Shown: one piece after another, positions 7,246 to 13,564 of the stretch
Numbering within the stretch: position 1 is the stretch's first letter
Layout: every line of letters begins with the position of its first letter
Translations under genes and position numbers: made by a program
The notes under the pieces: model-generated
What the model saw: the letters and a program-made list of their open reading frames with translations, nothing else
What the model was told of the DNA's origin: nothing
The model's database searches: none
DNA from: Acidimicrobiaceae bacterium
GTDB taxonomy: Bacteria > Actinomycetota > Acidimicrobiia > Acidimicrobiales > MedAcidi-G1
Assembly (NCBI GenBank): GCA_002729765.1
Contig: PBYV01000033.1
Location: 1-33,578, forward strand
DNA length: 33,578 nucleotides
Direction: 5' to 3'

Positions 7246-8806
7246 GAAAAAGTTCCTTTTTGATGAAGATGGCGCATTCGGCGTTAAGAGTTTTGAACGC
7301 ACCACTGAACAAGTTACGAGTACTATGGCCGACCTCCGTAGAAGGGCGGACATAACGCTTTTGCGATGGCAAGCACATTTTGACTCTCCAATAGCTGACC
7401 GTGTCATTCCGTGGCTTGGCGCTTTTCTACTCAGTTTGTCACTCGCTCTTCTTTCTTTATCAAGATTCAGAGATCTGAGTGTGGGAGAGCAAATCGGCTA
7501 CTACATACAGGCCTCTCACCTTATGGAGATGGGAGAATCACCCGAGATCACGCAACTTGGGTTAAATATCTTCGCTCTTCAAGCGGCATGGTTATTTTGG
7601 CCAATATCGTTAATTTCACGACTGTTCCCAACCGGAGAGTTTTTGTTAACGGTCCAAGCTCTCGCATTGGGACTTGCTGTTGTGCCGATATGGCGAATTG
7701 CAAGAGGTCCCGCAAATTTAAGAACTGGAGGGGCAGTTGTTCTTACTTTTGCTTACTCACTTCATCCATCTATACATAATCTAAATCTCGCCGGTTTTCA
7801 CCCCGAGGCTGTAGCTGTTCCTGCTTTGCTGGCGGCCTACCTGGCAGGTCACTATGAAAAGTGGTGGACCAGCTCAGGTTTATTGTTTCTCGTCTTGCTT
7901 ACACGAGCAGATTTAGGACTTGCAGTAGTAGCGATTGGTGTGATTTTTTTCTTAGAAAATAGAAAAGTTGCTGGCAGGATAGTTTTCTTTTCTGGCCTAC
8001 TTTGGTTTCTGTTAATGGCTTTCTGGGTGCAGCCTTCAATTGGCTCAGGCTATTATCCTCATATTGCTGCTTTTCGACACTTCGGAGAGGGTTCTTTAGA
8101 TGTGATTTTCGGAATGTTGTCTGATCCTTTTGGTCTACTTAAGGATTTATTAGTGCGGAGTAACTTCGAGCAAATAATTCTTATTATTGCACCAGTTTTA
8201 TTTTTGCCACTTATACATTTGCGTTACGTTTTACCAGCGCTTCCTCTACTTATCTTTTACTTAATAGCTGATGTTCCAGTTGGAGTGCTAGGTAATCCCC
8301 AGCAAGATGTAGCTGTACTAGCCGTTGTTTTTATTGCAGCAACCTATGCACTGATGAAAATGGGATCCACGGGTGTTAGCCGAATTCTTGTTGGTCGAAG
8401 AATATTAACTGTCCTGTTACTAACGGCGACTGTTTTTTTCATCCGCGATTCAGCTTCCTCTCCATTCGAAAAACCTTGGGAATGGGGTAGGAGGGATGAG
8501 ACCGATATAGCCAGAGTCACATCAGTTTTTTGGCTGGGGCCAGATGCGAGTGTTGCGGCGCCGGCAAACTTGTATCCAGAAATTGCAGAACGTAAAAATG
8601 CTTTCGTTTTAAAGACAGACGGTCCTTTTCTGCCAGATAGCGAACGACTTAAGAATTTAGACGCAGTAATTTTTGATGAAAATATTGTCACTTGGTCTGA
8701 TACAGAGTTGATTGGATTTGAAGGAAAAATGATGGAATTCGGGTTTGATAGACGTTATGACTCGAAAGGTATTCAGACCTGGATCCGCAAACCCGGATCA
8801 GGTTAA
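7238..8806 (+). CDS. Polytopic DUF2079-like membrane protein
   Basis: An integral membrane protein of up to 522 residues with about ten hydrophobic segments. It resembles the DUF2079 family, whose members have a glycosyltransferase-C-like membrane architecture: an early extracytoplasmic loop (YYIQASHLMEMGES), then the characteristic LAGFHPEAVAVPALLAAYL segment and a LLTRADLG motif. The ~100-residue C-terminus after the last helix is probably outside and contains a VAAPANLYPEIAERK-type segment also usual for the family. Its biochemical activity is not established. The frame's first start is a TTG overlapping the preceding stop by 8 nt with AGGG ten bases upstream; an ATG at 7325 (29 codons in) is a reasonable alternative. 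Coupling to the upstream single-pass protein suggests joint function. Confidence 0.75.
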   Translation: MNRKKFLFDEDGAFGVKSFERTTEQVTSTMADLRRRADITLLRWQAHFDSPIADRVIPWLGAFLLSLSLALLSLSRFRDLSVGEQIGYYIQASHLMEMGESPEITQLGLNIFALQAAWLFWPISLISRLFPTGEFLLTVQALALGLAVVPIWRIARGPANLRTGGAVVLTFAYSLHPSIHNLNLAGFHPEAVAVPALLAAYLAGHYEKWWTSSGLLFLVLLTRADLGLAVVAIGVIFFLENRKVAGRIVFFSGLLWFLLMAFWVQPSIGSGYYPHIAAFRHFGEGSLDVIFGMLSDPFGLLKDLLVRSNFEQIILIIAPVLFLPLIHLRYVLPALPLLIFYLIADVPVGVLGNPQQDVAVLAVVFIAATYALMKMGSTGVSRILVGRRILTVLLLTATVFFIRDSASSPFEKPWEWGRRDETDIARVTSVFWLGPDASVAAPANLYPEIAERKNAFVLKTDGPFLPDSERLKNLDAVIFDENIVTWSDTELIGFEGKMMEFGFDRRYDSKGIQTWIRKPGSG

Positions 8807-8810
8807 TTTT
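8782..8810 (+). terminator. Possible intrinsic terminator inside the end of the DUF2079-like gene
   Basis: A perfect 6-bp stem (GATCCG at 8782-8787 with CGGATC at 8794-8799) with a six-base loop is followed by a T-rich run ending TTAATTTT. It sits over the last codons and stop of the plus-strand gene, just before the convergent HIT gene ends at 8821. The stem is short, so strength is uncertain. Confidence 0.35.
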
Positions 8811-8820
8811 CAACCGTTTC

Positions 8821-9225
8821 TCAATCGGTTTTCGTAAGATAGCTTTCAAGGTGCTCTAAATCTGCTGTTAGTTCATCGTTTGAGATATCTGCATTGGCAT
8901 TGGCAAAATCCAGGTGACTCATATCGTTTATTGGTATTACATGCAGGTGAACATGTGGGACTTCGAACCCTGCGATCATTAGCCCAATACGTTCTGGTTT
9001 GAATGCTTTCATTTGAGCCTCTCCGATCAATTTTGCCACTTTCAGGCAATGCGAAGCTGTCTCTTCTGGCAAGTCGATCCACATATCGATTTCCTGAATA
9101 GGTACAACCAGAGTGTGGCCACGATTTATCGGTCTTATATCGAGAAACGCGAAACACGTTGAGTCTTTCCAAAGTATGTGTCCAGGTATTTCTCCTGAGT
9201 ATATTTTGGTAAAAATAGTTGACAT
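8821..9225 (-). CDS. HIT family nucleotide-binding hydrolase
   Basis: A 134-residue histidine-triad protein of the Hint-like branch, cytoplasmic enzymes that hydrolyse nucleoside phosphoramidates or related nucleotides. The N-terminal IFTKIYSGEIPGHILWKD and FLDIRPINRGHTLVVP segments are typical, and the triad HVHLHVIP places His91, His93 and His95 as the phosphate-binding/catalytic histidines. I chose the ATG at 9225 because homology begins exactly there. The open frame extends upstream to 9657, but that stretch has no family similarity and overlaps pgsA antisense. It is divergent from pgsA (91 nt between starts) and convergent with the DUF2079-like gene (14 nt between stops). Confidence 0.9.
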   Translation of the reverse strand: MSTIFTKIYSGEIPGHILWKDSTCFAFLDIRPINRGHTLVVPIQEIDMWIDLPEETASHCLKVAKLIGEAQMKAFKPERIGLMIAGFEVPHVHLHVIPINDMSHLDFANANADISNDELTADLEHLESYLTKTD

Positions 9226-9304
9226 GGGGCCTAGCTTTCCAAGTATTACCACTTTGGTCAAACGCGGCGATGCAGAGATATGGATATCTGCATTCGAAGA
9301 TGGG

Positions 9305-9310
9305 TAGATT
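9305..9310 (+). promoter_or_regulatory. Candidate -10 box for a leaderless pgsA transcript
   Basis: TAGATT lies six bases before the pgsA ATG, with no Shine-Dalgarno sequence between. In actinobacteria this spacing puts the transcription start at the A of the ATG. A weak TGGATA sits 18 bases upstream as a possible -35. Confidence 0.4.
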
Positions 9311-9316
9311 GAAATT

Positions 9317-9886
9317 ATGGATGACAGAATTTTCACTGTTCCTAATTTGATCAGCGTTCTACGTCTTCTTTGTATTCCTCTTTTTGTATGGATTCTTTTC
9401 GGAGTTGAAAATAGGTCCGCGGCAGCGATTCTTTTAGCAGTACTCGGAGCTACGGACTGGGTTGACGGGTGGATAGCTAGGAGATTTAACCAAACTTCAG
9501 AACTTGGAAAAATCCTTGATCCCACTGCTGACAGGCTGTTGCTTATAGTCTCAATTCCTTCACTTATAATTGATGGTTCAATTCCGCTTTGGTTTGCACT
9601 GCTCGCTCTCATCAGAGAATTGCTCGTTGGTGGAGCAACTGTTGCATTAGCTCTCATTGGGGCCCGAAGAATTGATGTTTTGTGGTGGGGTAAAACAGGA
9701 ACTTTTGCGATGTTATTCGCTGTGCCTTCTTTCCTAGCGGGTGAATCGACAATTTCTATAAGTGATTTTTTTGCCGCACTCGCCTATATCTCTGGAATTC
9801 CAGGCTTATTTATTTCTTGGTTAGCTGCGTTTATGTACATACCTCTAGCATCTGAAGCGCTGAAGGAAACTCGTGACAAAAAGTAG
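9317..9886 (+). CDS. pgsA: CDP-alcohol phosphatidyltransferase, probably phosphatidylglycerophosphate synthase
   Basis: Membrane enzyme transferring a phosphatidyl group from CDP-diacylglycerol to glycerol 3-phosphate (or a related alcohol), the committed step to phosphatidylglycerol and cardiolipin. The 189-residue protein carries the complete signature DG-x2-AR-x8-G-x3-D-x3-D: Asp-Gly and Ala-Arg in VDGWIARR, then Gly in ELGK, Asp in ILDP and Asp in TADR. About five to six hydrophobic helices fit the family. The N-terminal VPNLISVLRLLCIPLFVWIL is typical of PgsA-type proteins. Related enzymes use inositol or inositol phosphate instead, so the substrate is inferred. The upstream neighbour is the divergent HIT gene; gcvH follows, as pgsA2 lies close to gcvH in mycobacteria. 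Confidence 0.88.
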   Translation: MDDRIFTVPNLISVLRLLCIPLFVWILFGVENRSAAAILLAVLGATDWVDGWIARRFNQTSELGKILDPTADRLLLIVSIPSLIIDGSIPLWFALLALIRELLVGGATVALALIGARRIDVLWWGKTGTFAMLFAVPSFLAGESTISISDFFAALAYISGIPGLFISWLAAFMYIPLASEALKETRDKK

Positions 9887-9936
9887 TCCAGTCTATTAAT
9901 TTCTTGCTTCCGCTATAAAAATGATACTTTTGGCGC

Positions 9937-9942
9937 TAGTTT
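9937..9942 (+). promoter_or_regulatory. Candidate -10 box for a leaderless gcvH transcript
   Basis: TAGTTT lies seven bases before the gcvH ATG, and there is no Shine-Dalgarno match in the intervening or preceding bases. No convincing -35 hexamer is visible. Confidence 0.38.
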
Positions 9943-9949
9943 CAAATTT

Positions 9950-10333
9950 ATGAATATCCCAGACGACCTTATGTATTCTGAAGACCATCAATGGGTCCGA
10001 ATGGAAGAGAACGGCCTGATTCGCGTAGGAATAACTGATTACGCACAAGATGCTCTAGGGGAAGTTGTTTTCGTTGACCTTCCTGAAATTGACCGATTAC
10101 TAGAAAAGGGAGGAGTTTTAGGGGAAGTAGAATCGAGCAAATCCGTTTCAGAAATATCTGCCCCTTTATCTGGAAGAGTTTCCGAGGTGAATGATGATTT
10201 AGAGTTGCACCCTATGAAGGTAAATGAGGATCCATATGGAGAGGGATGGATTTGTTTAATGAGTGGAGAAGAGTCGGATCCGATAAGTAAACTTTTAGAT
10301 TCTGATTCTTATCGTTCACTTTTAGAGAGCTGA
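9950..10333 (+). CDS. gcvH: Glycine cleavage system H protein
   Basis: Small lipoyl carrier protein of the glycine cleavage system. It shuttles the aminomethyl group between P, T and L proteins in the cytoplasm. The 127-residue length is normal. The start DDLMYSEDHQWVR, the GITDYAQDALGEVVFVDLPE segment and the lipoylation site GEVESSKSVSEI (lipoyl Lys64) are all diagnostic. The gene heads a cluster followed by an FHA gene and a MerR gene, the order found in mycobacteria (gcvH-garA-Rv1828). No gcvP or gcvT is in the window. The start is the ATG at the beginning of homology; a TAnnnT box seven bases upstream suggests a leaderless message. Confidence 0.96.
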   Translation: MNIPDDLMYSEDHQWVRMEENGLIRVGITDYAQDALGEVVFVDLPEIDRLLEKGGVLGEVESSKSVSEISAPLSGRVSEVNDDLELHPMKVNEDPYGEGWICLMSGEESDPISKLLDSDSYRSLLES

Positions 10334-10415
10334 TTAAAGGAATGGAGGATTTGAAATTATTAGTGATGATGAAATAACTGATGCGATTGAGATTGAACCG
10401 GAAATTCCACACCGT

Positions 10416-10742
10416 TTGGATCGAGAAATTTTTGAAACAGACACAGGGATACTTGTTATCGAGTCGGGACCAAGATCAGGTTCCCGTTACGCTCTGGATT
10501 CTGAATCGATTTCAATAGGACGAGAAAAGAATGCTGACATTTTTCTCGATGATGTAACGGTCTCAAGACAACATGCAGTTATTGAAAGAAACAAAAGCAT
10601 CTACAGAGTGTCTGATGCAGGTTCATTAAATGGCACTTACCTAAATGCGAAACTCGTTCGCTCTGAAGAACTAACAGATGGAGATGTTCTACAAATTGGA
10701 CGATTTAAACTCGTCTTTTTCCATGGAATTGCTCAGAACTGA
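10416..10742 (+). CDS. garA: FHA-domain protein, GarA/OdhI-like
   Basis: A phosphothreonine-binding forkhead-associated protein. GarA and OdhI bind and inhibit 2-oxoglutarate-using enzymes under control of Ser/Thr kinases. FHA landmarks are complete: SIGREKNADIFLDD, VSRQHA and SLNGTYLN, over about residues 18-100. Position between gcvH and a MerR gene matches garA. The N-terminus is unsettled. The first ATG/GTG/TTG is the TTG given here, which has no good Shine-Dalgarno, yet the frame is open back to 10338 and a GGAGG at 10344-10348 precedes two in-frame ATT codons (10356, 10359) that would add an acidic N-terminal segment of about 20 residues. The ETTSVF phosphorylation motif of GarA/OdhI is not visible in either version, so kinase switching may differ or be absent. 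Confidence 0.8.
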   Translation: MDREIFETDTGILVIESGPRSGSRYALDSESISIGREKNADIFLDDVTVSRQHAVIERNKSIYRVSDAGSLNGTYLNAKLVRSEELTDGDVLQIGRFKLVFFHGIAQN

Positions 10743-10754
10743 TGGAATGTTGAT

Positions 10755-11456
10755 TTGTCAGAACAGGAACTATTTAACATAAGTCAAGTCTGCGAAAGTC
10801 TTATTGGAGAGTTTCCTGAACTTACTGTTTCGAAGATTCGTTATCTCGAATCCCAAGGGTTAGTCAACCCTCTTAGAACTGAATCAGGTTACAGAAAGTT
10901 TTCTACTGATGACGTGGAGCAACTGGTTTGGATTTTGAGACAACAAAGAGATTATTTCGTCCCACTCGGAACTCTAAAAGAACGGCTAGAACGTAATGGT
11001 GTTGATTTCAACTCGACTGCTGAAAGTAATACTTCGGATTCAAAAGCAGCAGCTGGTAAAGATCCTGTAGTTACAGGAATCAGTTTAGATATTGATGGCT
11101 TGTCCAGAGCTTCAGGTGTTCCAACCGAGAAAATCCAAGAATTGATCGAATTGGGAGTGGTTAAGGGTAGGCAAGTGGGGAGTAAAGAAATTTTTGAAGG
11201 TGATTCTTTGTTGACAATCAGGTCCGCAAAACGTCTTTTTGAACTAGGAATGGAAACTAGACATTTACGTATGTATCTAGTCGCCGCTCAAAGAGAAGCA
11301 GGAGTGATAGAGCAGTTGTTTTCAGCTAAAACTAAAAGTGGAGATGTTGAATCCAGAACTGAAGCTAAGCGAGAATTAGATGAAGTAGTTGTTTTGGGCA
11401 GAGAAATTCACAAGTGTCTACTAAAACTCTCCCTAGATGGACTAGAAACTTGGTGA
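10755..11456 (+). CDS. ftsR: MerR-family transcriptional regulator, FtsR-like (Rv1828 type)
   Basis: A 233-residue DNA-binding protein. An N-terminal MerR winged helix-turn-helix (about 8-75) includes ISQVCESL, the recognition region VSKIRYLESQGLVNPLRTESGYRKF and the wing. A second helical region (about 105-185, GISLDIDGLSRASGVPTEKIQELIELGVV) resembles another helix-turn-helix-like fold, as in Rv1828. Synteny with gcvH and the FHA gene supports orthology to FtsR, the Corynebacterium regulator that activates ftsZ. The effect here is inferred. Start is TTG with GGAA seven bases upstream, 12 nt after the FHA stop. The stop is one base from the hpt start, implying one operon. Confidence 0.8.
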   Translation: MSEQELFNISQVCESLIGEFPELTVSKIRYLESQGLVNPLRTESGYRKFSTDDVEQLVWILRQQRDYFVPLGTLKERLERNGVDFNSTAESNTSDSKAAAGKDPVVTGISLDIDGLSRASGVPTEKIQELIELGVVKGRQVGSKEIFEGDSLLTIRSAKRLFELGMETRHLRMYLVAAQREAGVIEQLFSAKTKSGDVESRTEAKRELDEVVVLGREIHKCLLKLSLDGLETW

Positions 11457-11457
11457 G

Positions 11458-12054
11458 ATGGATTTTCCAAAATTGTTACAAAACCGACAAGAAATTGATG
11501 TTCGAGTTACGGAACTGGCTGCTGAGCTTGACGACTATATGGGTGAAGGGGATGTGGTTGTGGGTGTGCTGAAGGGTTGTCTGCCTTTTCTTGCGGATTT
11601 GGTTAGAAAACTCGATCATGAAATAGAAACAGATTTTCTAGCTTTAACTTCTTTTCAGGAGAACACGGGAAGAGTCCGACTCACAAGAGATTTAGGAATT
11701 GACGTCTCAGGTCGTAATGTCCTACTGGTTGAAGACGTAGTTGATACAGGTTTTAGGCTAGATTTTCTCAGACGCCATTTGGAGACTCATGAACCATCAG
11801 AAGTTAGGGTCTGCACACTTTTCGACCGTTCGGATCGCAGAATACTTCCTGTCAAGGTCGAGTATTCCGGTTTTGTTCTCCAAGAGGGTTTTATTGTTGG
11901 ATATGGAATTGACCACCTGGGCATGTTTAGAAATCTCCCTTCAGTTGTCACAGCGAACCAGACGCTTCTCGATGAAGAGTTTGCAAGAGGGGAATCTAAA
12001 TTGGCTGATGAGATAGTAAAAATTGCGCGAGGTAAAGAAACAGTTGAATGCTAG
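11458..12054 (+). CDS. hpt: Hypoxanthine(-guanine) phosphoribosyltransferase-like protein
   Basis: Purine salvage enzyme transferring phosphoribose from PRPP to hypoxanthine or guanine in the cytoplasm. The 198-residue protein has the type I PRTase core: VVGVLKGCLPFLADL (PPi loop), a flexible-loop region TSFQENTGRVRLTRDLG, and the PRPP-binding motif VLLVEDVVDTGFRL (88-101), followed by LFDRSDRR and a VGYGIDHLGMFRNLP C-terminus typical of HPRT. ATG lies one base after the MerR stop, so translation is coupled. In M. tuberculosis no hpt sits between the Rv1828 and Rv1829 orthologues; it is an insertion in an otherwise conserved block. Confidence 0.88.
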   Translation: MDFPKLLQNRQEIDVRVTELAAELDDYMGEGDVVVGVLKGCLPFLADLVRKLDHEIETDFLALTSFQENTGRVRLTRDLGIDVSGRNVLLVEDVVDTGFRLDFLRRHLETHEPSEVRVCTLFDRSDRRILPVKVEYSGFVLQEGFIVGYGIDHLGMFRNLPSVVTANQTLLDEEFARGESKLADEIVKIARGKETVEC

Positions 12055-12075
12055 TTAACAGTTTTGGAGGCAGTA

Positions 12076-12564
12076 ATGAATGAAATGGTAGTAGTTGGGG
12101 TTCAGCAGGTTTTACCTTCTAATACGCCTGTAATACTTCTTCGTGAAAAAGAAGGTGAGAGGCTCCTGCCGATATTTATCGGCTTGCCAGAAGCAACCGC
12201 TATTGGTTTAACTCTTGCCGGACAAGAACCACCTAGGCCTATGACACATGATCTTTTCGTCACGGTTATGGAGACTTTTTCTGCGACTCTTGAAAGGGTA
12301 GTTATAACACAGTTACGTGACCGAACTTTTTATTCCGACATATATCTCAGAGGACCCGCAGGTGTTGATGCACTTTCTGCAAGACCTTCTGACGCTATAG
12401 CATTGGCGGTTCGTATGGGGGCCGATGTTTTCGTGGAGGAAGAAGTGTTAGAAGAGGCTGGATATATTGCGCCTCCCGACCAGGAGGAACCAATTACTGA
12501 TGTGCAGGTAGAGGAATTTCGTGAGTTTCTTGACAATGTCAATCCTGATGACTTCGATGGTTAA
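12076..12564 (+). CDS. Bifunctional nuclease family protein (DUF151; Rv1829-like)
   Basis: A 162-residue protein of the DUF151 family, described as bifunctional nucleases in some organisms; the role in bacteria is poorly defined. Family features are EMVVVGVQQVL at the N-terminus, LPIFIGLPEATAI, TLERVVITQLRDRTFYSDIYL and DALSARPSDAIALAVRMGADVFVEEEVL. An acidic C-terminal tail follows. The start is the ATG at 12076, because GGAGG stands five bases upstream; the TTG at 12064 in the same frame overlaps that ribosome site and is unlikely. Order FtsR-like / (hpt) / DUF151 / MerR matches Rv1828-Rv1830. The stop precedes a promoter-containing gap, so it probably ends the gcvH-led unit. Confidence 0.88.
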   Translation: MNEMVVVGVQQVLPSNTPVILLREKEGERLLPIFIGLPEATAIGLTLAGQEPPRPMTHDLFVTVMETFSATLERVVITQLRDRTFYSDIYLRGPAGVDALSARPSDAIALAVRMGADVFVEEEVLEEAGYIAPPDQEEPITDVQVEEFREFLDNVNPDDFDG

Positions 12565-12605
12565 AGGAATTTGGTTTAAAAAAAGATCTTTATGACACTG
12601 GGTTG

Positions 12606-12634
12606 TTGACCGCGGGTTTATTACGATCTAACCT
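12606..12634 (+). promoter_or_regulatory. Sigma-70-type promoter for the second MerR gene
   Basis: A TTGACC hexamer (12606-12611) and a TAACCT hexamer (12629-12634) are separated by exactly 17 bases in the 145-nt gap between the DUF151 gene and the MerR gene at 12710. It predicts a 5' leader of about 70 nt ending in a good Shine-Dalgarno (GAGGG). The rest of 12565-12709 shows no gene. Confidence 0.55.
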
Positions 12635-12709
12635 GTAGAATAACATCAATGTAGTTCTCTGAGCGAAATATAGGGTGCAACCTGTTTTTCGCGCGAGAGA
12701 GGGAAGAAC

Positions 12710-13180
12710 ATGGTTCAAGAACAAGGTTATAGCGGTGACGAAGCCAGAAAAATTGTCGGTATTACATACAGACAATTGGATTACTGGGCCAGAACGGAAC
12801 TTATAAGACCGTCTCTTGCTGACGCCAGTGGTAGCGGAACAAGGCGGAGATACACCTACCGGGACTTGCTTAAATTAAAAGCTATTAAAGCCCTAATAGA
12901 TGCAGGAATACGTCTTGCTTTGATTAGAAAAGTATTTGAGTTCCTTGAAGAAAAACTTGATGAGGATGTAGTGCAAGTTAATTTGGTTATTCAAGGAGCT
13001 TCTGTAATGGTGCAACGCGGAGAAGAAGAGATAATTGATCTCCTCCACAACGGACAGGGTGTGTTAAATATTTTGCCGATGGCGGGTGTAAAAGAAGACC
13101 TTGATGCAAAAATTGTCGAACTTTTCCCAGGGGACGAAAGATCCAGTATTGAAATCGATCATAAGGCAATTGGTCAATAG
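12710..13180 (+). CDS. MerR-family transcriptional regulator (Rv1830-like)
   Basis: A 156-residue MerR-type DNA-binding protein. The helix-turn-helix is at about 5-75: YSGDEARKIVGITYRQLDYWARTELIRPS, then a wing TRRRYTYRDLLKLKAIKALIDAGI. A helix follows (RLALIRKVFEFLEEKL) with a C-terminal domain of about 65 residues (VNLVIQGASVMVQRGEEEIIDLL) lacking metal-binding cysteines. This is the type found next to the bifunctional nuclease in actinobacteria. The target is unknown. ATG has GAGGGA six bases upstream, and a separate promoter lies in the preceding gap. Confidence 0.85.
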   Translation: MVQEQGYSGDEARKIVGITYRQLDYWARTELIRPSLADASGSGTRRRYTYRDLLKLKAIKALIDAGIRLALIRKVFEFLEEKLDEDVVQVNLVIQGASVMVQRGEEEIIDLLHNGQGVLNILPMAGVKEDLDAKIVELFPGDERSSIEIDHKAIGQ

Positions 13181-13210
13181 TGACTTCAAAAGAGAAGACA
13201 AGTTGCTTCG

Positions 13211-13558
13211 ATGAGTGAACTTCGAAAACTCTCTGACCATAATACTTCAGCTTCTTTTGCTCATGAATCTGAAGAACGAATTGCTGGATTGTTAGATTTT
13301 TATGGCATCGAATGGGAATATGAACCAACAACTTTTGTTTTGGAGAGAGATTCCCAAGGTCAACCAAGATCAGCATTCACACCAGATTTTTTTCTACCTG
13401 AACACAATCTCTACCTAGAAGTTACAACTCTTAAACAGTCATTGGTAACAAGAAAGAATCGTAAAGTTAGAAGGTTGCAGGCGCAAAGACCAGACTTGAG
13501 TATAAGAATTCTTTATAAAAGCGATATTGAAAGACTTTTTCTTTCAGATGCGGCTTGA
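13211..13558 (+). CDS. Small PD-(D/E)XK nuclease-like protein
   Basis: A 115-residue protein I cannot assign to a named family. Its pattern is that of a minimal PD-(D/E)XK nuclease fold: an N-terminal helix with HESEERIAGLLDFYG (candidate Glu19 or Glu22), a strand WEYEPTTFVLER, then FTPDFFLPEHNLYLEVTTLKQ. This gives Asp59 and Glu70, with Thr72 where the usual lysine sits and Lys75 nearby. A basic helix (TRKNRKVRRLQAQ) follows and could bind DNA or RNA. The gene starts 30 nt after the MerR gene without a clear Shine-Dalgarno, and its stop is 6 nt from the convergent aldolase gene. Activity is unproven given the atypical lysine position. Confidence 0.6.
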   Translation: MSELRKLSDHNTSASFAHESEERIAGLLDFYGIEWEYEPTTFVLERDSQGQPRSAFTPDFFLPEHNLYLEVTTLKQSLVTRKNRKVRRLQAQRPDLSIRILYKSDIERLFLSDAA

Positions 13559-13564
13559 TCTTAT

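Noticed and set aside
7411-7779. 122-codon plus-strand frame within the DUF2079-like gene
   Set aside because: It overlaps a well-supported gene completely in another frame, and its sequence is Arg/Ser/Cys-rich without a domain pattern.
9226-9657. N-terminal extension of the HIT reading frame, giving a 278-residue protein
   Set aside because: The extra 144 residues have no family resemblance, are Ser/Arg-rich as expected of an antisense frame, and overlap pgsA. HIT homology starts at the ATG at 9225.
9887-9949. Glycine riboswitch upstream of gcvH
   Set aside because: The gap is only 63 nt, too short for a typical glycine riboswitch, and shows no matching helices; a leaderless start is more likely.
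12064-12075. TTG start for the DUF151 gene
   Set aside because: The GGAGG ribosome site lies just downstream of it and is correctly placed for the ATG at 12076.
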